Source: CAVZAB01 sp963773155
Lineage (GTDB): Bacteria; Pseudomonadota; Alphaproteobacteria; Rhizobiales; Beijerinckiaceae
DNA length: 50,860 nucleotides
Direction of reading: 5' to 3'
Assembly: GCA_963773155.1 (NCBI GenBank)
Contig: CAVZAB010000023.1
Span: forward strand, 1-50,860
Part shown: positions 1 to 8,558 of the stretch, piece by piece
How the letters are laid out: each line of letters opens with the position of its first letter
Numbering within the stretch: position 1 is the first letter of the stretch
Notes under the pieces: model-generated
What the model was told of the DNA's origin: nothing
Database searches by the model: none
What the model saw: only the letters and a program-made list of their open reading frames with translations
Made by a program: the position numbers and the translations under genes

Positions 1-2
1 AT

Positions 3-116
3 GCGGTCAGCCAGCCGCCGCTTGCCTATCCCTATTGGCATCAGGCCTTGGCCGCCAAGGAGCGTCTTGGCCCGGCTGATCTCGCGTTTCTGGCGCCCTA
101 CCTCGGACGCTCCTAG
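3..116 (+). CDS. C-terminal end of an unidentified protein (5' truncated)
   Basis: Frame 3 is open from the window edge to a TAG at 114-116 and encodes about 37 residues ending in LGPADLAFLAPYLGRS. The composition (Ala/Leu/Pro-rich with aromatic pairs such as AYPYWHQ) looks more like real protein than the competing longer open frame from base 1, which is Arg-rich. The family cannot be named from so short a tail. It lies about 290 bp upstream of a sugar transporter and could belong to the same catabolic region, but that is inference. Confidence 0.4.
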   Translation, partial: AVSQPPLAYPYWHQALAAKERLGPADLAFLAPYLGRS

Positions 117-267
117 CCTGCGACAACGAACTTGCGTGGTGCTTCGCGCCAGTGCTAACAGGGTTGTCAAGATCCGGCGGCGTAAGACCCCGGGAAAACG
201 AGGCTTTTTGGGAGGACGATCAGGCGAGGCCCGCAGCCGGCAGCGCGCCGCTGGCGGTCTCGGTTGT

Positions 268-296
268 TTGACGATCCGGCTATTTGGTCCAATGTT
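268..296 (+). promoter_or_regulatory. Weak candidate sigma-70 promoter for the sugar ABC operon
   Basis: A TTGACG hexamer at 268-273 is followed after 17 bases by AATGTT at 291-296. The -35 matches well and the -10 poorly. It lies about 110 bp before the binding-protein start in the only non-coding stretch upstream of the operon. Two CAATGT copies sit just downstream (about 290-306). This is a sequence resemblance only. Confidence 0.25.
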
Positions 297-406
297 TCGC
301 ACAATGTATTTTGCTCCCCGTAACGGGGTCGGCAATTCGGGGCAGGTGACGACGCCCACCCGCTCCGGCCAATCTTCAATGGCGCTCAATTAGGGAAGGA
401 AATCCA

Positions 407-1402
407 ATGCTTCAATCAGGCAATACTCATGGTTTCTCACGTCGTGGGCTAGGCTTGCTGGCCGGCGCGGCGCTGATCGCGTCGGGCCTGTCCGGCGCCC
501 GGGCCGCCGATCAGCCGACGATCCCGATTATCGTTAAGGACACCACCTCTTTCTTTTGGCAGATCGTGCTGGCCGGCGCGCGCAAGGCCGGCAAGGATCT
601 CAACGTCACTGTGCCGGAACTCGGCGCCCAGTCCGAATCCGACATCAACGGCCAGATTTCGATTTTGGAAAATGCCGTGTCTGGCAAGCCGGTCGCAGTG
701 GTCATTGCGCCGACGCAATTTGCCGCGCTCGGCAAACCGATCGACGAAGCGGCCAAGAAGGTCAAGATTATCGGCATCGATTCGGCCGCCGATTCGAAGG
801 CGTTCACCTCGTTTCTGACGACTGACAACGTGCAGGGCGGCCGGGTTGCGGCCGACGGTCTTGCCGCGGCGGTCGCCGCCAAATATGGCAAAGCCGAGGG
901 CGAAGTCGCACTCATCACCTCGATACCGGGGGTCGGCTCGCTCGATCAGCGGGCCAAGGGCTTCAAGGAACAGATTGCGGCCAAATATCCCGGCCTCAAG
1001 CTCGTCGCCGACAAAGTTGCCGACGGCCAGGCGACGACTGGTCTGAACATCATGACCGATCTGATTACCGCCAATCCCAAGCTGGTCGGCGTCTTTGCCT
1101 CAAACCTGATCATGGCGCAGGGCGCCGGTCAGGCGATCGCCGAGAACAAGGCGGCCGACCGGATCAAGCTGATCGGTTTTGACTTCGACGACAAGCTGGT
1201 CGGCTTCCTGAAGGACGGCACGATTGCTGCCCTGGTTGTGCAGGACCCCTACCGGATGGGCTACGATGGCATCAAGACGGCGCTTGCCGCTTCCAAGGGT
1301 GAAAAGGTCGATGCCAATGTCGACACCGGCGCCAATCTGATCACCAAGGAGAACATGGGCGGCGCCAGGGCGCAGGAACTTCTGAACCCGAAGGTGAAAT
1401 AG
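407..1402 (+). CDS. Sugar ABC transporter, periplasmic substrate-binding protein (ribose/xylose type)
   Basis: 331 residues. The N-terminus carries a twin-arginine-like SRRGLGLL stretch (residues 11-18), a hydrophobic helix and an ARA-AD cleavage site near residue 33, so export to the periplasm is expected. The mature part has the two-lobe layout of the Peripla_BP_4 family (RbsB/XylF-like), with a PVAVVIAPTQ segment, a TDNVQGGRVAADG segment and a late IGFDFDD segment typical of the sugar-contacting hinge. A GGAAGG-type ribosome site lies 7-8 bases before the ATG. The ATPase and permease follow at once on the same strand, which supports a sugar uptake role. The actual sugar cannot be told from the sequence. 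Confidence 0.88.
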   Translation: MLQSGNTHGFSRRGLGLLAGAALIASGLSGARAADQPTIPIIVKDTTSFFWQIVLAGARKAGKDLNVTVPELGAQSESDINGQISILENAVSGKPVAVVIAPTQFAALGKPIDEAAKKVKIIGIDSAADSKAFTSFLTTDNVQGGRVAADGLAAAVAAKYGKAEGEVALITSIPGVGSLDQRAKGFKEQIAAKYPGLKLVADKVADGQATTGLNIMTDLITANPKLVGVFASNLIMAQGAGQAIAENKAADRIKLIGFDFDDKLVGFLKDGTIAALVVQDPYRMGYDGIKTALAASKGEKVDANVDTGANLITKENMGGARAQELLNPKVK

Positions 1403-1430
1403 GCGCAAAAGTCGCCGTCGGAAACGCCAA

Positions 1431-2976
1431 ATGCCCGGCTCAACGACCGATCGCAGCGTCGACGGCGCTCAGGTTCACTCTGGCGCGGCGCTAGCCGCCG
1501 CGCCCCTTCTCTCGTTGCGCAAGCTCGACAAGAGATTCGGCGCCACCCATGCGCTGAAAAGCGTCGATCTCGATTTCGAGGCCGGCGAGATCCACGCCAT
1601 TGTCGGCGAGAACGGCGCTGGCAAGTCGACCTTGATCAAATTGCTGACCGGTGTCTTCCCACGCTCGAGCGGCGAGATTTTCTGGGAAGGCCGTCCGGTC
1701 GATCTTGCTACCCCGCATGAATTGATCGCGCTCGGCATCAACGCGGTGCATCAAGAAGTCGTGCTGTGTCCGCATCTGAGCGTTGCCGCCAACCTATTTC
1801 TTGGCGACGAACAGGCCAGTTTCGGTCTTTTGAAGCAGCGTGCCATGCTGCGTCAGGCGCAAGTAATTCTTGACGACATTGGCTTCAACCTGCCGGCCGG
1901 CGCCATTTTGTCGTCGCTCACAATCGGCCAGCAGCAATTGGTCGCGACCGCCAGGGCTGCCACCCGTGGCACGCGCTTTCTCATTTTCGACGAGCCGACC
2001 GCCTATTTGACCCGCCAGGAGGCGGCGCAATTGTTTGCGCTGATCCGCCGCCTCAAGGCAAAGGGCGTCACCATCGTCTATATTTCGCATCGGCTTGAGG
2101 AAGTGTTCGAGCTGGCTGACCGGGTCTCGATTCTGCGGGATGGGGCTTTGGTCTCGACCGACCGCGTCAGCGAGACCAACGAACAGGCGCTGATTGCCGG
2201 CATGATCAACCGGGCGATCGACCAGATCCATTACAAGGAGACGATCGAATTCGGCCCGGAAATCCTGCGCTCCGAAAAGCTCTCGGGTCAAGGCTTCAGT
2301 GACGTGTCGCTGGCCGTGCGAGCCGGCGAGGTGGTTGGCCTCTACGGCCTGATCGGCGCTGGCCGCAGCGAATATGTCCAGAGTTTTTTTGGCCGCTATC
2401 GTACCAGCGCCGGTCAGGTTTTCTGGGACAACAAGCCGGTCACCATCCGCAACGAGCGCCAGGCGATCGAACTTGGGCTGGCGCTGGTTCCGGAGAGCCG
2501 GCGCGATCAGGGCCTGTGCCTCAATCTCGGCGTCGGCGTCAATATCAACCTGCCGGTCTATCAAAGGTTGAGCCGCGGCATTCTGATCTCTCCATTCGCC
2601 GAGTTCTGGATCGGCGGACCGCCAGATCCGCGACGTCCAGATCAAGGCTGCCTCGCGCGAAGCCCTCGCCTCGAGCCTGTCGGGCGGCAACCAGCAGAAG
2701 ATCGTTGTCGCCAAATGGCTCAATCATGGTGCCCGCTTGTACATTTTCGACGAGCCGACGGCGGGCGTCGATGTCGGAACCAAGGTCGAGATCTATAAGA
2801 TCTTTGCCAGGCTTCTGCGTGAGGGTGCCGGCATTATTCTGATCTCCTCCTATCTGCCGGAAGTCTATGATTTATCCGATTCGCTGCACGTCTTTCGCCG
2901 CGGCCGGCTGGTGGCAAGCCACGTGGGCAACAAGGCGCCGCCCGAGACCATCCTGATGGAGGCGATCGGGGCGTGA
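1431..2976 (+). pseudogene. Sugar ABC transporter ATP-binding protein, frameshifted
   Basis: Two tandem nucleotide-binding domains as in RbsA/XylG/MglA. NBD1 has Walker A GENGAGKST (residues 59-67) and Walker B FLIFDEPTAYLT. NBD2 has the usual degenerate Walker A (GLIGAGRSE), signature LSGGNQQKIVVAKWL and Walker B LYIFDEPTAGVD. The frame is broken near 2613: after ISPFAEFW the reading continues only one base later (IADRQIRDVQIKAASREAL). One extra G in a GGCGG run would explain it. Either the gene is a recent pseudogene or the base is a sequence error; the rest of the protein is intact up to the TGA at 2974-2976. It lies 28 bp after the binding-protein gene and 37 bp before the permease. Confidence 0.85.
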
Positions 2977-3013
2977 GAGAAGGCGGCAGATTGACCGGGG
3001 GAGGCAAGGGGCA

Positions 3014-4022
3014 ATGAGCGTCGCGGAAAAAGAGGCGGTGAAAGCTGCGGTGACGCGCAATGCGCGGATCGGATCGCTGTTGGGCCTGACCCTGCTTGGG
3101 CTTCTCGCCTTGATTTGGATCGCGCTGGCGATGAGCACGACGACGTTTTGGACCGCCAACAACATCACCAATTTGTTGCGGCAAGGCGCAATGATCGCCA
3201 TTCTGGCGATCGGCGAGACCTTCGTCATCATCACGGCCGGGATCGATCTCTCGGTGGGCGCGGTCGTCGGCTTCACCAGCATGATCGTCGCCTTGCTGCT
3301 GACGCATGATTATTCGATTCCGGCGTCGATCGCGCTGACGCTGGCGCTCGGGCTCGGCATTGGGATTTTTCATGGATTTCGGCATTGTGCAGCTTGGACT
3401 GCCGCCGTTCATCATGACTCTGGCGACTTTGACGGCCTTGCGCGGCATAGGCCTTTTGATCACCAATGGGGCGACGATTTCGATCACCAATGAAAGGTTC
3501 ACCAGCTTTTCGCGCGCTTCGTTTCTGTCCTTCCCCTGGACCGATGGCACGACATTTGAAATCCCGGCGCTGTTCTGGATGGTGCTGGTCGTCGCGATTC
3601 CCGCCTATATTTTTCTCAATCACAGTCGCTGGGGTCGCTACCTCTTTGCGATTGGCTCGAATTTGGAAGCGGCGCGCCTGTCCGGCGTCAACGTCAAGGC
3701 GATGACCTATGTCGCCTATATTCTGTCGGCCCTTTGTGCCGCCTTCGTCGGCATTCTCCTGGCGATGCGAATCGGGATTGGCAATCCGACTCAGGCCGAG
3801 GGCTGGGAATTGCAGGCGATTGCCTCATCAGTCATCGGTGGGACCAGCCTGTTTGGGGCGGTTGGTTCGGTGCACGGACCGCTGCTCGGCTCGTTCATTC
3901 TGACGACCATCAACAATGGTGCCAATCTTCTCAATCTGAATTCGTTCTGGCAGCGGATCATCACCGGCGCGCTGATCATCGTCATCGTCTATTTTGACGG
4001 GCTGCGGCGCCGGCGAAACTAG
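3014..4022 (+). pseudogene. Sugar ABC transporter permease, frameshifted
   Basis: A polytopic inner-membrane protein of the RbsC/XylH type (BPD_transp_2). It opens with a cytoplasmic stretch and a first helix (LLGLTLLGLLALIWIAL). The hallmark GETFVIITAGIDLSVGAVVGF segment follows, and later VNVKAMTYVAYILSALCA and SVIGGTSLFGAVGSVHG. The frame changes by one base between 3377 and 3380 (GIFHGF then GIVQLGLPPFIMTLATLTALRG), so a single extra C would restore a protein of about 335 residues. With the ATPase it is the second broken member of this operon, so uptake is lost if the indels are real. The start has a GGGGGAGG site upstream. Confidence 0.83.
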
Positions 4023-4211
4023 TCAAGGCTGGATGCGATGAGCGATCGAGCGCGTCCGGACCTGCGCGCAAAGCGTGCCGCGCCTTAAGGGGGAAGGATT
4101 GCGGGGGTTTTAGGCCGCGGCGCGGGAGAAAAGGATCGCCTGTGCAATTTCTTGGCGGAAGTCTGCACCATCAAGCGGCGGCCAATCGGCTCTTTGTCAC
4201 TGGGGTGACCC

Positions 4212-5270
4212 ATGCTCTCTGGACTTCTTTCGCGGCTCTCGCCAAGAGGGGGCGGGATTGTTTACCGTTCGCTCGCTCTAGGTCCGATATTCGTGACTTC
4301 AATCGCGGGCCTGTCAGCATCTTTCCTTGCGGTCAATGCCGGGGCGGAGAATCCTGCGATTTGGTCCGTTCCTGACATCGGAACTCTACCCTATACCGCG
4401 AATGGCCTGCAGATCCGTCGAGGCCGCGATCTCATCACCGCGACTTATGCTCATATCGGGCCGGATGTGGCGGAGCGTGCGAAACGCTATGCGGGCAATA
4501 ATCTGGCGTGCGGAAACTGCCATCTTCAGGCCGGCACGAAAAAGTACGGTCTGCCGATTTTCGGATTGTCCCAAGACTACCCAGCCTATAGCGCGCGTTC
4601 CGGAATCGAGATCAAAATCGAGGACAGAATCAATGCCTGCATGACCCGCAGCATGAATGGCCGGCCTTTGCCTAACGCCTCGCCGGAAATGCGGGCCCTT
4701 GTCGCCTATATCGACTTTCTGTCCACGGGTGTGCGGAAAGGAGAACACCTGACCGGCCTCGGATCGGGGACAATGCCGGAATTGGATCGGCCGGCCGATC
4801 CCATTCGGGGAAAGCCGATCTATCAAGAATTCTGCGAGGGCTGTCACAACGTCAACGGAGCCGGCGTGAGACGTTCTATGCCAGGCGTCGATCTCGGCTA
4901 CGCCTTCCCGCCTTTATGGGGCTCGGACAGCTTCAATGATGGGGCGGGAATGGCCCGCTTAATTACCGCCGCAAATTTCGTCCACGCCAACATGCCGAAT
5001 GGCGTCGAATATCTGTATCCGCGCCTGTCAGCGCAAGAAGCATGGGACGTCGCCGCCTATATGATTTCGCAGCCAAGGCCTCACAAAGCGGGCGCGGCGC
5101 GCGATTATCCTGATCTTTTGCTGAAGCCCGTCGACGCGCCGTACGGCCCTTACGCCGATGGTTTTAGCGAAGAGCAACACAAATTCGGCCCATTTGCTCC
5201 GATCCGCGACCGGCTCAATCAATTGCGGAAAGTCAGTTCCGAACTGCGCAATCCAAACCGCGGTCGTTGA
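4212..5270 (+). CDS. tsdA: Dihaem cytochrome c, thiosulfate dehydrogenase (TsdA) family
   Basis: 352 residues with a hydrophobic N-terminus (about residues 18-44, a signal or anchor) and two haem c sites, CGNCH at 100-104 and CEGCH at 208-212. Around Cys143 the RINACMTRSMNG segment matches the region that in characterised TsdA enzymes supplies the unusual cysteine axial ligand to haem 1. PPLWGSDSFNDGAGM (234-247) and ANMPNG (259-264, Met261 a possible ligand) are also TsdA-like. Such enzymes couple two thiosulfates to tetrathionate in the periplasm, or run in reverse. Family membership is well supported; the direction and substrate are inferred. The ribosome site is poor and the start could be a nearby codon. 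The gene stands alone, 189 bp after the sugar permease, with no sox genes nearby. Confidence 0.8.
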   Translation: MLSGLLSRLSPRGGGIVYRSLALGPIFVTSIAGLSASFLAVNAGAENPAIWSVPDIGTLPYTANGLQIRRGRDLITATYAHIGPDVAERAKRYAGNNLACGNCHLQAGTKKYGLPIFGLSQDYPAYSARSGIEIKIEDRINACMTRSMNGRPLPNASPEMRALVAYIDFLSTGVRKGEHLTGLGSGTMPELDRPADPIRGKPIYQEFCEGCHNVNGAGVRRSMPGVDLGYAFPPLWGSDSFNDGAGMARLITAANFVHANMPNGVEYLYPRLSAQEAWDVAAYMISQPRPHKAGAARDYPDLLLKPVDAPYGPYADGFSEEQHKFGPFAPIRDRLNQLRKVSSELRNPNRGR

Positions 5271-5329
5271 CAATGCACGCCGCCCGTGGTTGAGCGACTG
5301 GCCGCAGCCGAAAAATTTCTACCAGGTCT

Positions 5330-7147
5330 TCAGCGCAGCTTATCGGACAAGGACAGCCGGAATTCGTGGGCGTGACGGGCGAGTTTTTCGCGCAAATCGG
5401 CCAATGGCATCGTGTTCAAGACGTCGGTTGCCTCGAGCCAGCCGCGCCGCGCTTCGAGGACGGCTGCCTCCATGCGCCATAGCTTGTCCGGCTCGCCTGC
5501 TTCCGAACTCAGGCTTACCCGCACGCCCTGGGCTCGGGCGCTTGGGCAATGGCTCTCGCCAAGATCGATTCGATGGGGATCTGCCGTTAGCTCGAGACAG
5601 CCGTCGTGATCGGCGGCGGCCCGGACGATCCGCTCCATGTCGACGTCATAGGTCGCCGTTTGCCGGGGCTCGTGCGCATGGGGGGCGTTCGGGTGGGAAA
5701 GAATGGTCGGGCACGGCGGGTCGAGTGCTGTGATGGCGCGAAGCGTCTGATCCTCGCGCGAAAGGCCCAGGGGATCGCGTACGGCGGCGATGACGAGGTC
5801 GAAGAGCGCGCCAATGGCTGGCGGTAGCGCCGGGCGGCCGTTGGCGGGAATGTCGACTTCGACACCTTTCAAAATGGCCACCCCTTCGATGGCTTCCGGC
5901 AGGTGCTGGATGAGATTGGCGCAAGACTTAGGGTCGAGGTGGCAGGCCTCGATCAGGCTTTCGGCAGGCGCGACAATGCCGATATAGGCGTAGTGCCGTT
6001 CCTTGGCGGCGCGCGCCAGGGCCTGGATTTTCTCTATCTCGTCGAAGCCTGAGTGGAGATGCAGATCACCCATTATGTCGCTTGTCTCGACGAGTGTCGG
6101 CAGAAGGCCATCGCCGGCCGCTTCGATTTCACCGCGGTTCTCGCGCAATTCAGGGGTGATCCAGGGCAAGTCGAGCGCAGAGTAGACGGACGCTTCGCTG
6201 CTGCCGGCAATCCGTGTCTTGTCGCGAAAGACGCCGTATTCGCTGAGTTTCAGGCCCTTTTCATGGGCGAACCGCCGCAGCGCTATATTGTGTGCCTTGG
6301 ATCCGGTGGCATATTGCAGGGCAGAACCGAAAGAAGCCGCTGGCACGACCCGCAAATCGACTTGCAGACCGCAGGTCAGGACGACGCTTGCCCTGGCCGG
6401 CCCTGCGGCAAAGACATGGGCTAGGTCGCCAAAGCGCACGAAATGCTCGACGATAGCCGAGGGGCTTGCGCTGCAAGCAAGCAAGTCGAGATCGCCGATT
6501 TTGGCCATGCCGCGCCGGAAGCTGCCGGCGGCTTCGATGTGTTCGAGGCCCGGCGCAAGCGCCATATACTGAATCAGCCGATCGGCAATGGGCTTTGCCC
6601 GCTCCCACTCCATCCGGCCATGCCTTGGCAGGGTCTCGAGTGCGGTGAGAATGGTTCGCTCCAGTTTCAATCCGAAACTGCCGAGTGAACGCAGTCGGTG
6701 TTCGAGGGCGGCGCGATGCAGGTCGTCAGCGGAATGGATGGCGAGATCGTGCCACAGGCGCATCGCTGATTTCGGGCCGATACCCGGCAAATCCATGAGT
6801 TCGACGACAAAGCTTGGCACCTCGCGCCGCAGCTGATCGAGGAGAGCGATCTGACCGGTCGTGACGAATTCAGCCGCATGATGGGCAAGATCCTCGCCGA
6901 TGTCCGGGATATCGGTCAGCGCCTTGTTGTCGGCCAGAAGATCGCAGACCTCGAGCCCGTAACGCTGCAGCGTTTTGGCTGCATTGCGATAGGCGCGCAC
7001 CCGAAAGGGATTGGTGTTCTTAGTCTCGAGGAGCTTGGCTATCTCTTCAAACCGCTGGGCGATTTCGGCATTGGTGCGGCGCGGCGGAACCGGCTTGCCT
7101 GTCCCGGAGCCTGTTGATCTGTGCCCTGACGCCTTAGCCTTTGCCAT
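5330..7147 (-). CDS. polX: PolX-type DNA polymerase/PHP family protein with degenerate PHP domain
   Basis: 605 residues. The N-terminal half is a family X polymerase. It has an NTNPFRVRAYRNAA helix (45-57), helix-hairpin-helix motifs IPDIGEDLAHH (80-90) and LPGIGPKS (120-127), and the catalytic GSFRRG (208-213) followed by the D219-x-D221 pair; D264 in QVDLRVV is a likely third metal ligand. The C-terminal half is a PHP domain (DLHLHS 361-366, GVEVDI 428-433). The usual TDH motif reads IVAPAE (391-396) and the AHP motif reads SHPN, so several metal ligands appear to be missing. Bacterial PolX proteins act in base-excision or gap repair, with the PHP part giving 3'-5' exonuclease. Here polymerase activity looks possible and exonuclease activity doubtful. 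The start overlaps the upstream phosphoribosyltransferase by 14 bp, so the two are cotranscribed. Confidence 0.82.
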   Translation of the reverse strand: MAKAKASGHRSTGSGTGKPVPPRRTNAEIAQRFEEIAKLLETKNTNPFRVRAYRNAAKTLQRYGLEVCDLLADNKALTDIPDIGEDLAHHAAEFVTTGQIALLDQLRREVPSFVVELMDLPGIGPKSAMRLWHDLAIHSADDLHRAALEHRLRSLGSFGLKLERTILTALETLPRHGRMEWERAKPIADRLIQYMALAPGLEHIEAAGSFRRGMAKIGDLDLLACSASPSAIVEHFVRFGDLAHVFAAGPARASVVLTCGLQVDLRVVPAASFGSALQYATGSKAHNIALRRFAHEKGLKLSEYGVFRDKTRIAGSSEASVYSALDLPWITPELRENRGEIEAAGDGLLPTLVETSDIMGDLHLHSGFDEIEKIQALARAAKERHYAYIGIVAPAESLIEACHLDPKSCANLIQHLPEAIEGVAILKGVEVDIPANGRPALPPAIGALFDLVIAAVRDPLGLSREDQTLRAITALDPPCPTILSHPNAPHAHEPRQTATYDVDMERIVRAAADHDGCLELTADPHRIDLGESHCPSARAQGVRVSLSSEAGEPDKLWRMEAAVLEARRGWLEATDVLNTMPLADLREKLARHAHEFRLSLSDKLR

Positions 7148-7802
7148 CGCTGTCGTTGGGTTTTGCTTGGCCTAAAGCATCGATTATGGCGATTGCCTCG
7201 GCGTCGTCGAGCTGGTGGAAGTCGCGGTAATGGGCACCGACCGAACCAAAGCGGTCGGGGCTTTCGAGACAATAGACGTCGTCGGCCTCCCTTTGAAGCG
7301 CCTTGACAACGTCCGGTGGGGCGACAGGGACCGCGAGGATGACCCGGCTCGCGCCCTGTTGACGGAGCGCTCGCAAGGCCGTTCGTGCCGTGGCTCCCGT
7401 GGCAATGCCGTCATCGACCAGAATGACGAGCCGGCCGTCGGGCGAAATCGGTCGGCGCCCGCCGAGATAGGTTTTGCGCCTTCGCTCGATTTCCGCCCGT
7501 TCGGCCGCGACGATTGCGTCGATTTCGGTCCGGGTGACCCGGAGATGAGCGATGACGTCCTCGTTCCAGCTGAGAACCGGCGGATCACCATCGACGATTG
7601 CGCCGAGCGCCAGTTCTGGTTGGACGGGGGCGCCGATCTTGCGGACAAGAACGATGTCGAAGTCGGCGTCGAGCCGTTTGGCGATTTCGGCGGCGACCGG
7701 CAGACCGCCGCGCGGCAAAGCAATCACCAACGGATCTTGCTCACGCAGGCTCTCCAGGCGTAGGGCCAGCAGGCGCCCGGCCTCCTTGCGGTTTGCGAAC
7801 AC
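7134..7802 (-). CDS. Phosphoribosyltransferase-domain protein
   Basis: 222 residues with the type I phosphoribosyltransferase fold. An early IALPRGGLPVAAEIA segment (27-41) and the PRPP-binding loop VILVDDGIATGAT (126-138) are both clear. These belong to the stand-alone group of predicted phosphoribosyltransferases often annotated only at domain level. Substrate unknown; no pyrimidine or purine pathway genes are nearby. Its 3' end overlaps the polX start by 14 bp, so the pair is probably one transcript. The first Met (MFANRKEAGR) fits the usual start of this family. Confidence 0.8.
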   Translation of the reverse strand: MFANRKEAGRLLALRLESLREQDPLVIALPRGGLPVAAEIAKRLDADFDIVLVRKIGAPVQPELALGAIVDGDPPVLSWNEDVIAHLRVTRTEIDAIVAAERAEIERRRKTYLGGRRPISPDGRLVILVDDGIATGATARTALRALRQQGASRVILAVPVAPPDVVKALQREADDVYCLESPDRFGSVGAHYRDFHQLDDAEAIAIIDALGQAKPNDSDGKG

Positions 7803-7906
7803 GCGATCTCCCTTTTGGGGTCAGGCTAGGTGCGATGCCCGCCGGGTATTTGCGGGAGGTCAAGGAAGGCTCGCCCGGCGGGCAGTCAGGGGCGGGTCGG
7901 TCGGGG

Positions 7907-8341
7907 CTAGCGTTTCATGGCAATCTGCATCCCGCTCAGATCGACCGAGAGGATCAGGCCGATCTGCTTGCCGTGGACTTCCAGGATCACCCCTTGCGAA
8001 TTCTTCAGGCGTGCCACCTTGCTGCCGCCGGCGAGCGCAGCGCCGGCTTCTGCCGCTGAATAGGTGCCCTCAATATCGGCGGCCTCGCGCAGATTATAGA
8101 CATTGCCGACCAGATCGGCGCGTGAAGCGCCGATAGTTGCGCCGAGGCTGACGCCGGCAATCGACAGGGGATAGCGGTGCCCATTGAAGTGGAGCATGCC
8201 GCTTCCGCCCGAGACCCCGACCACGAATCCGGCTTTATACAATTGAATGCGGATCGTCGCGGGTTTGGCGGCGGCCGATGGGAGGGAAGGAAGGACGACG
8301 AAGGCGGCAAGGATGAGGAAGAAACGAGCGAATCGCGACAT
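7907..8341 (-). CDS. Conserved small secreted protein, function unknown
   Basis: 144 residues with a clean signal peptide (FFLILAAFVVLPSLPSAAA, cleavage near residue 25). The mature part is Gly/Ala-rich with GGSGMLHFNGHRYPLS, then VSLGATIGASRADLVGNVYNL and IEGTYSAAEAGAALAGGSKVARL. It has the look of a small periplasmic beta-rich protein. Similar proteins occur in alphaproteobacteria, but I cannot assign a function or a named domain with certainty. It is divergent from the binding protein at 8559, with a 217-bp shared upstream region. A ribosome site is visible before the ATG (GGGAGGC on the minus strand). Confidence 0.7.
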   Translation of the reverse strand: MSRFARFFLILAAFVVLPSLPSAAAKPATIRIQLYKAGFVVGVSGGSGMLHFNGHRYPLSIAGVSLGATIGASRADLVGNVYNLREAADIEGTYSAAEAGAALAGGSKVARLKNSQGVILEVHGKQIGLILSVDLSGMQIAMKR

Positions 8342-8558
8342 GGGGCCTCCCTAGGTTTAGTCCGAAGCGACATTATAGCGATGGGCGCCAATCTCAACAC
8401 CTGGATCAGGGTCGGCCGAGCCGGCCAAGTTTGGGCTTCTCGCAACCCATCCCGCGTGCCAGAATTATCAGGAAAAATGAGAGGTTAGGAGCGCGCGAGC
8501 CTGGCGCCCGCCGGGTTCGGCCCAAGAGTCAACAAGACGGGCAAAAGAGGGCGGAAAC

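Noticed and set aside
1..393. A 130-codon open frame from the first base
   Set aside because: Very Arg/Ser-rich with no domain. The frame-3 tail ending at 116 reads more like real protein.
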